DNA from: Actinoplanes solisilvae
GTDB taxonomy: Bacteria > Actinomycetota > Actinomycetes > Mycobacteriales > Micromonosporaceae
Direction: 5' to 3'
NCBI RefSeq assembly: GCF_003999975.1
Contig: NZ_RJAC01000001.1
Location: forward strand, 682,001-746,000
Length of the DNA: 64,000 nucleotides
Below, piece by piece: positions 9,153 through 17,697 of this stretch. The notes beneath the pieces were generated by a model. It saw only the letters and a program-made list of their open reading frames with translations, was not told where the DNA came from and did no database searches. Each line of letters starts with the position of its first letter. Position 1 is the first letter of the stretch. Position numbers and translations under genes: made by a program.

Positions 9153-9259
9153 AGTTCGGGGCCCCGGCGCCGGCGGCGTGGGTGAGTGGCGGGCTGCGGG
9201 TCGGTCTCGTTTGGGGCGGAAAGGGTGGGTTGCGGGGGCTGCTGTGGCTGGTGGGTCTG

Positions 9260-9272
9260 TAGCCTTCTCGGC
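9260..9272 (+). promoter_or_regulatory. leaderless-type -10 box for maf
   Basis: TAGCCT at 9260-9265, 7 bases before GTG 9273; no ribosome site upstream. Confidence 0.4.
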
Positions 9273-9887
9273 GTGGACAAGGACATCGCGTACCGGTTGA
9301 TTCTTGCTTCGGCCAGTCCGGCTCGGCGGGCGCTGCTCAGTGCGGCTGGGATCGAGGCCGAGGTGATGGTCAGCGGTGTTGATGAGTCGACCGTTGAGGC
9401 CGAAGATGCGTACTCGCTGTGTCTTGCCCTGGCTCGGCTGAAGGCGCGGACCATCGCGGCCCAGTTGAGCGCGGACCCGACGATTGTGGTGCTGGGGTGT
9501 GACTCGGTGCTGGAGTTCGACGGGGAAGTGTGGGGCAAGCCGGCCAACGCCGACGAGGCGACCAAGCGGTGGATGCGCATGCGCGGCCGCAAGGGTGTGC
9601 TGCACACGGGGCATCACGTGACCAGCCTTGTCAGTGGCAAGCAGGCCGAGGCTGTCGGGGAGACGACCGTGCACTTCGCCGATGTCAGTGATGACGAGAT
9701 CGCGGCCTATGTGGCCAACGGCGAGCCGCTGCACGTCGCCGGGTCGTTCACGCTGGACGGGCGGGGTGGCGCCTTCGTCGAGAGGATCGAAGGCGACCCC
9801 GGCAACGTCATCGGGCTTTCGCTTCCGTTGTTGCGCAACCTCCTGGCCGAGATGGGCGTTCCCTACATCAAGTTGTGGAACAAGTAG
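9273..9887 (+). CDS. maf: Maf nucleoside triphosphate pyrophosphatase
   Basis: 204 residues from GTG 9273. N-terminal LILASASPARRALL is the Maf substrate-loop signature; the ESTVEAE, GCDSVLEFDGEVWGKP and ITGY-equivalent regions follow in the expected order. The family hydrolyses non-canonical or canonical NTPs (dTTP, UTP or modified forms) to the monophosphate and pyrophosphate, and affects division in Bacillus. In actinobacteria maf commonly sits between accE and accA, as here. Its last 19 bases, including the stop, are part of a 23-bp tandem duplication. Confidence 0.92.
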   Translation: MDKDIAYRLILASASPARRALLSAAGIEAEVMVSGVDESTVEAEDAYSLCLALARLKARTIAAQLSADPTIVVLGCDSVLEFDGEVWGKPANADEATKRWMRMRGRKGVLHTGHHVTSLVSGKQAEAVGETTVHFADVSDDEIAAYVANGEPLHVAGSFTLDGRGGAFVERIEGDPGNVIGLSLPLLRNLLAEMGVPYIKLWNK

Positions 9888-9914
9888 TCAGCAAGTTGTG
9901 GAACAAGTAGTCAG
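9869..9914. repeat. 23-bp perfect tandem duplication across two convergent stops
   Basis: The 23-bp unit at 9869-9891 is repeated exactly at 9892-9914. Each copy contains the maf end (Leu-Trp-Asn-Lys-stop) and a minus-strand TGA, so both maf and the convergent ABC permease keep intact ends. Confidence 0.95.
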
Positions 9915-10666
9915 CGGACGCTGCGGGCGAACATCCGCGCTGACCAGGCGACGGCTAGCACCGCGAGCACGGCCATGATGAGCAGGCCCTGCCACACGTC
10001 GGGCGCGCCCAGATCGCCCCGGAACAGGGCCCGCGTGCCGTTGACCGCCCACGAGAACGGGTTGTAGTCGGCGATTCCCTGCAGCCAACCAGGGGCGTAC
10101 GTCAATGGCAGCAGGATGCCGCTCAACAACAGAACGGGCTGCGCCACCGTGTTCATCAGCGGGGCCAGTGCGTCCTCGCTCTTCACGGCGAGGGCCACCC
10201 CGTAGCTGACCGCCGAGGTCATCAGCGAGATCAGGGCCAGCATCAGATAGGCCAGGAGTAGGTCGCCGATGAACACGCGCAGGTCGAACAGCAGCGCCAG
10301 CAGCGTGATGATCACGGCCTGGGCGATGAGCGAGACCACGTCGCGCAGCGAGCGGCCCAGCAGCAGGGCCAGGCGGCTCACCGGCGTCACCCGGGAGCGT
10401 TCGATGACGCCGGCACGCAGTTCGGCGATCAGGCCGAAACCCTGGAACAGGCCGCCGAAGATCGCGAGCAGAACCAACAGGCCAGGCACAAAGATTTCGT
10501 ACGCCGCCGCGTTGGATTGCACCTGCAGGGCGGGCTTGAGCAGCGGGGCGAACAGCAGCAGGTACATGACCGGCTGGAAGACGCCGACGAGGATCCACAC
10601 CGGGTTGCGCAGGAGGAGCTGCATCTGCCGGTTGAAGATCAGTGAGGTGTCGCGCAGCAGTTTCAT
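9911..10666 (-). CDS. ABC-2 type transporter permease (DrrB-like)
   Basis: 251 residues with six predicted membrane helices and the ABC-2 family signature region LLLSGILLPLTYAPGWLQ (about 170-190), followed by NPFSWAVNGTRALF. Paired with the ATPase that ends 3 bases upstream, it forms a daunorubicin-resistance-type exporter (DrrAB class) that usually pumps hydrophobic drugs or lipids. The substrate cannot be read from sequence. ATG 10666 is supported by its position directly after the ATPase stop. Controlled, by inference, with the ATPase from the PadR-type palindrome at 11633. Confidence 0.88.
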   Translation of the reverse strand: MKLLRDTSLIFNRQMQLLLRNPVWILVGVFQPVMYLLLFAPLLKPALQVQSNAAAYEIFVPGLLVLLAIFGGLFQGFGLIAELRAGVIERSRVTPVSRLALLLGRSLRDVVSLIAQAVIITLLALLFDLRVFIGDLLLAYLMLALISLMTSAVSYGVALAVKSEDALAPLMNTVAQPVLLLSGILLPLTYAPGWLQGIADYNPFSWAVNGTRALFRGDLGAPDVWQGLLIMAVLAVLAVAWSARMFARSVR

Positions 10667-10669
10667 GGC

Positions 10670-11614
10670 TCAGCTCTCCCGCAGCGATCGGCCGGTCTTG
10701 GTGAGGAACACGTCGTCGAGGCTGGGGCGGTGCAGCTCGATCGTGCCGAGGGGCACGTCGGCGGCGTCGAGGGCGCGCAGAATCTGCGGGATCGCCACGG
10801 CGCCGTCCTCGACGTAGAGGCGCACGCTGTCGTCGTACGTCTCGATCTTGTAGGTGTTGAGGGCTTGCGCGGCCGCGGCGACGGCCTCCATCGGCAGGCC
10901 CACCCGTACGACGTCGCCCGAGATCTCGCGCTTGAGGTCGGTGGGTGTGCCGGACGCGACGATCTCGCCGTTGTCCATGATGGAGATGCGGTCGCAGAGT
11001 GCGTCGGCTTCGTCGAGGTAGTGGGTCGTGATGAAGACGGTCATGCCCTCCGCGCGCAGCCGTCGGATCTCGTCCCACATGTGGGCCCGGCTCTGCGGGT
11101 CCAGCCCCGTCGTCGGCTCGTCGAGGAAGACGACCTTGGGCTCGTGAATGATGCCGAGCGCGATGTCGACCCGCCGGCGCTGCCCGCCCGAGTAGGTCTT
11201 GCATTTGCGGTCGGCGTAGTCGCTGAGCTGGAAGCCGTCGAGCACCCGGGCCGCCCGGGCGAGAGCGTCCGACTTGGAGGCCCCGTACAGCCGCGCCTGC
11301 AGCACGAGCTCTTCCCGAGCGGTCGAGTCGTCCCAGGTGCTGCCACCCTGGGCGACGTAGCCGATGCGCCGGCGCACCTCGCCCGGGTCGGCGCGCAGGT
11401 CGGCGCCGGCGATCGTGGCGCTGCCGTCGTCGGGTTCGATCAGCGTGGCCAGCATGCGCAGCGTGGTGGTCTTGCCGGCGCCGTTCGGGCCGAGGAAGCC
11501 GAAGATCTCACCCTCGGCGACGTCGAGGTCGACGCCGCGTACGGCTTCGACGGTTTTCTTCTCACGCCCCTGGCGTGACACGAATGACTTGCGCAACCCG
11601 CGAGTCTCTATCAT
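10670..11614 (-). CDS. ABC transporter ATP-binding protein (DrrA-like)
   Basis: 314 residues. Walker A GPNGAGKTT (about 41-49), Q-loop region AQGGSTWDD, signature YSGGQRRRVDIA, Walker B VVFLDEPTTGLDPQSR and the switch His in ITTHYLDEAD are all intact. The C-terminal ~90 residues match the regulatory tail of DrrA-type ATPases (ending FLTKTGRSLRES). It powers the permease encoded just downstream. A 24-bp near-perfect palindrome lies 19 bases before ATG 11614, beside a PadR gene, so drug-responsive control is likely. Confidence 0.93.
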   Translation of the reverse strand: MIETRGLRKSFVSRQGREKKTVEAVRGVDLDVAEGEIFGFLGPNGAGKTTTLRMLATLIEPDDGSATIAGADLRADPGEVRRRIGYVAQGGSTWDDSTAREELVLQARLYGASKSDALARAARVLDGFQLSDYADRKCKTYSGGQRRRVDIALGIIHEPKVVFLDEPTTGLDPQSRAHMWDEIRRLRAEGMTVFITTHYLDEADALCDRISIMDNGEIVASGTPTDLKREISGDVVRVGLPMEAVAAAAQALNTYKIETYDDSVRLYVEDGAVAIPQILRALDAADVPLGTIELHRPSLDDVFLTKTGRSLRES

Positions 11615-11632
11615 GCGGGCAGCGTACGACGT

Positions 11633-11656
11633 TCAAGTTTTACTAGTCAAACTTGA
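11633..11656. promoter_or_regulatory. 24-bp palindrome, candidate PadR operator
   Basis: Arms TCAAGTTT (11633-11640) and AAACTTGA (11649-11656) around a centre containing ACTAGT; 11 of 12 base pairs match. It overlaps the last codons and stop of padR and lies 19 bases upstream of the exporter ATPase start. It is far more A/T-rich than the surroundings. Inferred operator for the adjacent PadR protein. Confidence 0.65.
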
Positions 11657-12213
11657 TTAATTGAGGTCCACGCGTCGCCCATCGTCTCGATGCGCTTCGC
11701 CGTGCGCTCGCACCAGGCGATCTCGGCCTCGGCCATCGCGATGCTGCGCTCCCACATCCACGCGACATAGGCCGGCTTGTTGTCGGCCCAGTCGGCCGTC
11801 GTCGCCGCCTCGAGCTGCTGCGCGCCGGCCCGCAACTGGATCGCCCGGTTGCGCAGCGCCGCCACGGCCTCCTCGCGAGGCAACGCCGGCAGGAACGAGA
11901 ACGCCGCCATGAACGGATCGGCCGCCTGGGTCAGATTCCACCAGCCGTTGCGCAGCAGGGATTGGAACTCGGCCTTCCCCTTATCAGTGATCCCGTACGT
12001 CGTTCGCGCCGGACGGGCTCCGACCTGTTCGGTGGCCACCTCGTGCAGCAGGCCCTCGTCGGTCAGTTTGCGCAGCGCGTGGTAGATCGACCCGGGTTGC
12101 ACGTTCGCCCATTTTTCGGCACTCCAGCTCAGCAGCTCACGGCGTACGTCGTAGCCGTGCACCGGCTCCAGCCACTGCACCAGGCCGAGGATCATCATGC
12201 GGGTCGCGGACAC
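11647..12213 (-). CDS. PadR family transcriptional regulator
   Basis: 188 residues from GTG 12213. The winged-helix domain covers about 5-85 (MMILGLVQWLEPVHGYDVRREL then GSIYHALRKLTDEGLL). A longer C-terminal helical domain for dimerisation matches the Vir/AphA-like subclass. PadR proteins commonly repress adjacent multidrug exporters and release DNA on drug binding. The gene runs into the exporter genes on the same strand, 32 bases before the ATPase start, and a palindrome sits exactly in that junction. This supports local, possibly autoregulatory, control. Confidence 0.9.
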   Translation of the reverse strand: MSATRMMILGLVQWLEPVHGYDVRRELLSWSAEKWANVQPGSIYHALRKLTDEGLLHEVATEQVGARPARTTYGITDKGKAEFQSLLRNGWWNLTQAADPFMAAFSFLPALPREEAVAALRNRAIQLRAGAQQLEAATTADWADNKPAYVAWMWERSIAMAEAEIAWCERTAKRIETMGDAWTSINQV

Positions 12214-12286
12214 CGTCTCAGCGTAAATCCGCCCGCGCCCGAGAAGCGGCCGGGCGGCAGCCGGGGCCAGGAACGGTCGTTAAGGC

Positions 12287-12298
12287 TAGGCTCAGCCC
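12287..12298 (+). promoter_or_regulatory. leaderless-type -10 box for accA
   Basis: TAGGCT at 12287-12292, 6 bases before GTG 12299; no ribosome site is visible. Confidence 0.45.
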
Positions 12299-14050
12299 GT
12301 GCGCAAGGTATTGATCGCCAACCGTGGCGAGATCGCTGTCCGTATCATCCGGGCCTGCCAGGACGCGGGTCTCGCCAGCGTCGCCGTCTATGCCGACAGC
12401 GACCGTGACGCGTTGCCCGCCCGGCTCGCCGGCGAGGCCTTCGCGCTGGGCGGCGAGACCGCGGCCGAGACCTACCTGCGCATCGACAAACTGCTCGACG
12501 TCGCGGCCCGCAGCGGTGCCGACGCGGTCCACCCGGGCTACGGCTTCCTCTCCGAGAACGCCGACTTCGCCCAGGCCGTGCTCGACGCGGGCCTGACCTG
12601 GATCGGTCCCACTCCACAGGCGATCCGCGACCTGGGCGACAAGGTCACGGCGCGCCACATCGCCCAGCGGGCCGGCGCGCCGCTGGTGCCGGGCACGCCC
12701 GAGCCGGTCGCCGACGCGGCCGAGATCGTGGCCTTCGCCGAGGAGCACGGGCTGCCCGTGGCCATCAAGGCGGCGTTCGGCGGTGGCGGCCGTGGTCTCA
12801 AGGTCGCCCGTACGCTCGACGAGATCCCGGCCCTGTTCGAGAGCGCGACCCGCGAGGCGGTCGCGGCGTTCGGGCGGGGCGAGTGCTTCGTCGAGCGTTA
12901 TCTCGACCGCCCCCGCCACGTCGAGGCTCAGGTGCTGGCCGACACCCACGGCACCGTGATCGTCGTCGGCACGCGCGACTGCTCGCTGCAGCGCCGCCAC
13001 CAGAAACTCGTCGAAGAGGCGCCCGCGCCCTTCCTCACCCCCGAGCAGCGCGAGTCGATTCACCAGAGCGCCAAGGCGATCTGCCGCGAGGCCGGCTATC
13101 ACGGTGCCGGCACGGTCGAATACCTGGTCGGTCAGGACGGCACGATCTCTTTCCTCGAGGTGAACACCCGCCTGCAGGTCGAACACCCGGTGAGCGAAGA
13201 GACAGCGGGGCTCGACCTGGTGCGCGAGCAGTTCCGCATCGCCGCGGGCGAAAAGCTGGAACTGACCGACGATCCCGAGCCGCGCGGCCACTCGATCGAG
13301 TTCCGCATCAACGGGGAAGACCCGGGCCGCAACTTCCTGCCCGCCCCCGGCCGCGTCGACGCGCTGACGTGGCCGCTCGGTCCGGGCGTGCGGGTCGACG
13401 CCGGGGTCGAGGCGGGCAGCGTCATCGGGGGCAACTTCGACTCCCTGCTAGCCAAGATCATCGTCACCGGTAAGACCCGGGCCGAAGCGCTGGAGCGGTC
13501 GCGCCGGGTGCTCGACGAGACGTTCATCACAGGCATCGCGACGGTGCTGCCGTTCCACCGCGCGGTGGTGCGCGATCCGGCCTTCACCGGCGAGCCGTTC
13601 ACGGTCCACACGCGATGGATCGAGACGGAGTGGGCCGGCGGCGTCGAACCCTTCACCCCGGTCGCGGGCGGGGAGGACCAGCCGGAAGAGCGCGAGACCG
13701 TGGTGGTCGAGGTCGGCGGCAAGCGTCTCGAGGTCAGGCTGCCGGCGACGCTGCTGCGCGCGGGTCCGGCTCGGTCGGCGGGCGGCGCGAAGAAGCCGGG
13801 GCGTCGCAGCGGCGGGGGCGCGAAAGCTCAGGCGGGCGGCGCGGCGCTGACCGCGCCCATGCAGGGCACGGTCGTCAAGGTCGCGGTGAGTGACGGCGAC
13901 GAGGTGTCCGAGGGTGACGTCATCGTGGTGGTCGAGGCCATGAAGATGGAACAGCCGCTTACGGCCCACAAGGCGGGCACGGTCTCGGGCCTGTCGGTCG
14001 CCGTGGGCGAGTCGGTCACCGCCGGCTCGGTGGTCTGCACCATCGACTGA
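12299..14050 (+). CDS. accA: acyl-CoA carboxylase alpha subunit (biotin carboxylase + biotin carrier)
   Basis: 583 residues. The biotin carboxylase domain occupies about 1-450 ([16 protein letters not shown] start; ATP-grasp loop [11 protein letters not shown]; carboxylase signature [17 protein letters not shown]). A variable linker and a C-terminal biotinyl domain with [10 protein letters not shown] follow; Lys549 is the biotin attachment site. It carboxylates its own biotin with bicarbonate and ATP, then passes CO2 to AccD. It is shared, in known actinomycetes, by several AccD subunits. GTG 12299 begins 6 bases after a TAGGCT box. Its stop is followed almost at once by a 16-bp minisatellite. 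Confidence 0.95.
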   Translation: MRKVLIANRGEIAVRIIRACQDAGLASVAVYADSDRDALPARLAGEAFALGGETAAETYLRIDKLLDVAARSGADAVHPGYGFLSENADFAQAVLDAGLTWIGPTPQAIRDLGDKVTARHIAQRAGAPLVPGTPEPVADAAEIVAFAEEHGLPVAIKAAFGGGGRGLKVARTLDEIPALFESATREAVAAFGRGECFVERYLDRPRHVEAQVLADTHGTVIVVGTRDCSLQRRHQKLVEEAPAPFLTPEQRESIHQSAKAICREAGYHGAGTVEYLVGQDGTISFLEVNTRLQVEHPVSEETAGLDLVREQFRIAAGEKLELTDDPEPRGHSIEFRINGEDPGRNFLPAPGRVDALTWPLGPGVRVDAGVEAGSVIGGNFDSLLAKIIVTGKTRAEALERSRRVLDETFITGIATVLPFHRAVVRDPAFTGEPFTVHTRWIETEWAGGVEPFTPVAGGEDQPEERETVVVEVGGKRLEVRLPATLLRAGPARSAGGAKKPGRRSGGGAKAQAGGAALTAPMQGTVVKVAVSDGDEVSEGDVIVVVEAMKMEQPLTAHKAGTVSGLSVAVGESVTAGSVVCTID

Positions 14051-14054
14051 GGCG

Positions 14055-14160
14055 GGCCGGCGGGCGCAAGGGCCGGCGGGCGCAAAAGCCAGCAGGCACA
14101 AAAGCCAGCAGGCACAAAAGCCAGCAGGCGCATAGGCCAGCAGGCGCCAAGGCCAGCAGG
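14055..14160. repeat. 16-bp minisatellite, 6.6 copies
   Basis: Tandem units of 16 bp beginning at 14055, 14071, 14087, 14103, 14119 and 14135, plus a partial copy at 14151-14160. Copies 3 and 4 are identical; the outer ones differ by a few bases (GGCCGGCGGGCGCAAR drifting to AGCCAGCAGGCACAAA). It fills the gap between the convergent accA and acetyltransferase genes. Copy number probably varies between strains. Confidence 0.9.
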
Positions 14161-14166
14161 CTCGAG

Positions 14167-14709
14167 TCAGGCGGTCGGGAGCCAGAAGCGCAGCTTCTCG
14201 CCGAGGGGCGTGCTCGGGATGCCGCCGTTGCGCTCGATCGTGCGACGCGACGGCTCGTTGTCGTAGTCGCAGGTGATCAGCACCTCTGACAGGCCGAGTT
14301 TGGCGGCCAACGGGCGGGCCGCCGCCAGCATCGCCGTGGCGTGCCCCTTACGACGCGCACCGGGCCGCACGTCGTACCCGATATGTCCGTTGCGCTGCCC
14401 CGCCATCCCGGGGGCGAGCCGGTGGCGGATGTTGAGGCGGCCCAGATAGTCGGCGCCGTCGAGCCACCACAGCACCGTCGTCGGCACGAAGCCGGGCGGC
14501 CGGGGCGTCTCCTCGAGCCGCTGCGCCGTCAGAAACCCGACGAAGCGCGCGAAGCCCGGGGCCGAGGACCACGTCGAGCCGTACGCCCGCAGGTCGCTCC
14601 CGATATTGCTGAAGTCGTCGAGGGTGCCGCGGCCGTCTGCCACGTACTCCCGCATGGCCGCGAGAAACGACTCGTGGACGTCGACCTTCGGTGTGACCAG
14701 CTCAGGCAT
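14167..14709 (-). CDS. GNAT family N-acetyltransferase
   Basis: 180 residues with a single GNAT domain. The acetyl-CoA pyrophosphate loop is visible as VRPGARRKGHATAML (about 118-132), preceded by the beta-4 strand HIGYDV and followed by LITCDYDNEPSRRTIERNGG, the usual second half of the fold. Substrate unknown. ATG 14709 follows a TACGCT box by 6 bases, suggesting a leaderless transcript. Confidence 0.85.
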   Translation of the reverse strand: MPELVTPKVDVHESFLAAMREYVADGRGTLDDFSNIGSDLRAYGSTWSSAPGFARFVGFLTAQRLEETPRPPGFVPTTVLWWLDGADYLGRLNIRHRLAPGMAGQRNGHIGYDVRPGARRKGHATAMLAAARPLAAKLGLSEVLITCDYDNEPSRRTIERNGGIPSTPLGEKLRFWLPTA

Positions 14710-14721
14710 CGGGACAGCGTA
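14710..14721 (-). promoter_or_regulatory. leaderless-type -10 box for acetyltransferase
   Basis: TACGCT on the minus strand (14721-14716), 6 bases before ATG 14709. Confidence 0.4.
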
Positions 14722-14974
14722 GGTGAGGGGTGGACCGCCCGTACGGGACCTACGGACGGCCCACCGGCCGGCTCACCGAGAACGGGGGACCCGATGTTCC
14801 GGCAACTTCACGGTACGCCCGCTCGGCTGCCCCGGAAAATCCCCGGGACGAATCGGGACTGATCGCCCTTACGAGACGCGACCGTCCCGAAAATAGCGAG
14901 CGCAGCGGGAATAGAGGCCCTACCGTGTTGGGCATCACGAACGACCGGGTCTGATCAGGGAGCATGCTGAACAC

Positions 14975-14994
14975 AGCACATTCTCAGGTGTGCT
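14975..14994. promoter_or_regulatory. inverted repeat upstream of dedA, possible operator
   Basis: AGCACA, 8-base spacer, TGTGCT, about 50 bases before the DedA start; a perfect AGCATGCT palindrome lies just upstream at 14961-14968. The remainder of the 332-bp gap at 14710-15041 holds no gene that I can support. Confidence 0.3.
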
Positions 14995-15041
14995 CACGCA
15001 GAATGTCGTGGGCCCCGAAAAGCCGCGAGGTGGCGTAACCG

Positions 15042-15818
15042 ATGACCGACTTGTTGACCATGATGGCAACACCGGCATGGGCATACCTTGCTCTCTTCGG
15101 GTTCCTGGCCATCGATGCCATGGTCCCGGTGGTGCCCATCCAGGCGATCATGATCACATCTGGCGCGCTCACTGTCTACGGCAATTTGAACCTGCCCCTG
15201 GTCATCGCCATCGGCGCGCTCGGCATGTTCACCGGCGACGCGATCGCCTACACCCTCGGCCGCCAGACCTGCCCCGACCGCGGTTCCCGCGGCGGCCGCT
15301 GGGCCGCCTTACGAGCGCGCTTCGGCCCCAAGCACGACGACGAGGCCAAAGAGGTCTCCCGAGCCAAGCAGACCGCCGAGCGCTTCACCCGTGGCCTGCG
15401 CAAGCCCGGCCCGCTGGTCCTGCTGCTCTGCCGTTTCGTGCCCGGTGGGCGCATGGCCGCCGGCTTCTACGCCGGTCGCCGCAAATACCCGGTCAAGCTC
15501 TTCGTCCTCTACGACGGCGCCGCCGCGATCGCCTGGGGTTCCTACGGCGGGCTGGTCGGCCACGTCGGCGGCACCGCGATCACCCAGTCGGCCTGGCGCC
15601 TGTTCGCCATCGCCGCAACCGCCGCGATCGTCTTCGGCACCGCCGGCTGGATCCTGGCCCTGTTCGGTGGCAAGAACTCGGGCGAGGAGCCGGCCGCCGC
15701 GACGCCGACCGCCGTGGCCGAAGCCATCACGGCCGGCGCCGCCGATGTCATTGCAGCTCGTGCTGCATCAGTTGACGTGCCGCTTCCGCGATCGACCCCG
15801 ACAGCGACGGGTAGATAG
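15042..15818 (+). CDS. DedA/VTT family membrane protein
   Basis: 258 residues, ATG 15042 with GCGAGG about 10 bases upstream. Membrane segments lie at about 14-34, 46-68, 125-145 (re-entrant region), 150-172 and 190-210. The family motif appears as RFVPGGRMAAGFYAG (about 132-146). DedA proteins are proposed lipid scramblases or undecaprenyl-phosphate recycling factors needed for envelope integrity. The last 70 bases overlap the end of the convergent lpdA gene, an unusually long antisense overlap, and the Ala-rich tail of DedA is encoded there. Confidence 0.88.
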   Translation: MTDLLTMMATPAWAYLALFGFLAIDAMVPVVPIQAIMITSGALTVYGNLNLPLVIAIGALGMFTGDAIAYTLGRQTCPDRGSRGGRWAALRARFGPKHDDEAKEVSRAKQTAERFTRGLRKPGPLVLLLCRFVPGGRMAAGFYAGRRKYPVKLFVLYDGAAAIAWGSYGGLVGHVGGTAITQSAWRLFAIAATAAIVFGTAGWILALFGGKNSGEEPAAATPTAVAEAITAGAADVIAARAASVDVPLPRSTPTATGR

Positions 15819-17148
15819 TGATCGTGTGGGCCAGTTGGTCCACCGTCAGGTTGTTCTCGATCGCCATCGTGATCGGCAGGATCAGCTCGCTCGCCTTCGG
15901 TGCGACCACCACGCCGCCCACGATCTGACCGGTCGCCGGCCGGCAGAAGAGCTTCACGAAGCCGTCGTGCAGGTCGGCCATCTTGGCCCGCGCGTTGCCG
16001 GTCAGCGGCAGCATCACCTGCCGGGCCGGCACCCGACCGGCGTCCACGTCGTTCTGCGAGACGCCGACCGTGGCCAGCTCAGGATCGGTGAAGACGTTGG
16101 CCGAGACCGTGCGCAGCCGCAGTGGTGACACGGCCTCGCCCATCGCGTGCCAGATGGCGATGCGACCCTGCATGGCGGCGACGCTGGCCAGCGGCAACAC
16201 GCCGGTGCAGTCGCCCGCGGCATAGATGCCCGGCACGTTGGTGCGCGAGACCCGGTCGACGGTGACATAGCCGCCGTCGCCGACCTGAACGCCGTACTCC
16301 TCCAGGCCCAGCGACGCCGTGTTCGGCACCGCGCCGACCGCGATCAGGGCGTGCGAGCCCTCAACCACGCGGCCGTCGCCCAGCGTGACCTCGACGGACG
16401 AACCGGTGTTGACCACCGACTTACCGCGCGACTGGCTCAGGATCGTCATGCCCCGCTCGCGGAAGACCCGCTCGATCGCCATGGCCGCGTCGGCGTCCTC
16501 GTGGGGCATGACCCGCTCGCGCGACGAGACCAGCGTCACCTGCACGCCCATCGCCAGGTAGGCGCTGGCGAATTCGGCGCCGGTCACGCCGGAACCGATA
16601 ACGATCAGATGCGAGGGCAGCTCGGTGAGGTCGTACAGCTGGCGCCAGTCGAGGATGCGCTCGCCGTCGGGCTTGGCGGTCGCCAGCACCCGCGGGGTGG
16701 CGCCGGTCGCCAGCAGCACCGTCGTCGCCTCAACGGCGTACGTGTCCTGGCCCTCGGGGGTGACAAGCACCTGGTGGGTGTGGCCGAGCGTGTCCTCGCC
16801 CAGGCGCGCCCGGCCGTGCACGACGTCGACCCCGGCCTTGACCAGCTTGGCCTGGATGTCGGCCGACTGGGCCAGCGCCAGCTTCTTGACCCGCTGGTTG
16901 ACCGCGACCGCGTCGACCGTGACGCCGTCGAGCCCGGCCGAGCGGATGCCGAAGCGCTCGTTGTGCCGATAGCCGGTCATCACCTCGGAGCTGGCGATGA
17001 ACGTTTTCGACGGCACACAGTCGGTCAGGACGCAGGCCCCACCCGGCCCGTCCGCTTCGACGAGGGTGACGTCCGCGTCGAGTTGTGCGGCCACCAACGC
17101 CGCCTCATACCCGCCCGGTCCCCCACCGATGATCACGATCCGACTCAC
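15748..17148 (-). CDS. lpdA: NAD(P)H-quinone dehydrogenase / lipoamide dehydrogenase-like flavoprotein
   Basis: 466 residues from GTG 17148, set by GGAAGG about 9 bases upstream. FAD-binding motif IVIIGGGPGGYEAA at 4-17, NAD-binding GSGVTGAEFASAY near 180, second FAD motif VPGIYAAGDCTG near 305. A CxxxxC pair (Cys39, Cys44) is present at the disulfide position. The C-terminal His-Glu pair of true lipoamide dehydrogenases is replaced by TIYPSLSGSI. That tail is the mark of the LpdA group of M. tuberculosis (Rv3303c), which reduces quinones rather than lipoamide. Presence of both cysteines is noteworthy. It overlaps dedA by 71 bases, tail to tail. Confidence 0.85.
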   Translation of the reverse strand: MSRIVIIGGGPGGYEAALVAAQLDADVTLVEADGPGGACVLTDCVPSKTFIASSEVMTGYRHNERFGIRSAGLDGVTVDAVAVNQRVKKLALAQSADIQAKLVKAGVDVVHGRARLGEDTLGHTHQVLVTPEGQDTYAVEATTVLLATGATPRVLATAKPDGERILDWRQLYDLTELPSHLIVIGSGVTGAEFASAYLAMGVQVTLVSSRERVMPHEDADAAMAIERVFRERGMTILSQSRGKSVVNTGSSVEVTLGDGRVVEGSHALIAVGAVPNTASLGLEEYGVQVGDGGYVTVDRVSRTNVPGIYAAGDCTGVLPLASVAAMQGRIAIWHAMGEAVSPLRLRTVSANVFTDPELATVGVSQNDVDAGRVPARQVMLPLTGNARAKMADLHDGFVKLFCRPATGQIVGGVVVAPKASELILPITMAIENNLTVDQLAHTITIYPSLSGSIAEAARQLMQHELQ

Positions 17149-17222
17149 GACGTTCCAACCTTCCCGCGTGGCAGATGTGCCGACACGCACTGCTTGTATT
17201 CTCCACGACCGCCGGATCCGGC

Positions 17223-17235
17223 TATCGTCATCGCC
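17223..17235 (+). promoter_or_regulatory. leaderless-type -10 box for gamma-glutamylcyclotransferase
   Basis: TATCGT at 17223-17228, 7 bases before GTG 17236. Confidence 0.4.
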
Positions 17236-17697
17236 GTGCGTCATTACGCCGCGTATGGCTCAAACCTCGACCCTGCCCGCATGCGGGCCTACTGTCCGCA
17301 CTCGCCCATGGTCGGCGTGGGGTGGATAGAAGGCTGGCGCCTGACCTTTGCCGGTGAGGGGGAAATGGGCTGGGAGGGTGCCGTCACGACCATCGTGGAA
17401 TCGCCCGGCGATCGCGTCTTCGTGTCCCTCTACGATGTTCATCCGTGGGACGCGTCACAGCTCGACGAGGTCGAGGGCGTCACCGCGGAGGCGTACCAGA
17501 AGGTCACTGTGCGTGTATCGACGCTCGAGGGTGAGTTCAGCGCCTGGGTCTACGTCTTCGCCGGCTACGAGGGTGGCATGCCGACGGCGTGGTACCTGAG
17601 CGAGATCGCCAACGCGGCCGAGAAAGCGGGCGCTCCCGACGATTACGTCGAGGAGCTGCGCCGCCGTCCCACCCGCACGTCGTCGCCCGACGCTTAG
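17236..17697 (+). CDS. gamma-glutamylcyclotransferase-like protein
   Basis: 153 residues. The N-terminal HYAAYGSNLDPARM is the signature of the GGCT-like (AIG2/BtrG) fold, which binds the gamma-glutamyl group. The catalytic acid region is seen as SQLDEVEGVTAEAYQK. Known members release 5-oxoproline from gamma-glutamyl compounds or trim gamma-Glu caps. GTG 17236 is set by that motif and by a TATCGT box 7 bases upstream. It overlaps the convergent acetyltransferase by 4 bases. Actual substrate unknown. Confidence 0.82.
   Translation: MRHYAAYGSNLDPARMRAYCPHSPMVGVGWIEGWRLTFAGEGEMGWEGAVTTIVESPGDRVFVSLYDVHPWDASQLDEVEGVTAEAYQKVTVRVSTLEGEFSAWVYVFAGYEGGMPTAWYLSEIANAAEKAGAPDDYVEELRRRPTRTSSPDA

Noticed and set aside
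14710..15041. Small overlapping frames in the gap before dedA
   Set aside because: Arg/Pro/Gly-biased peptides with no ribosome site and no protein-like pattern.
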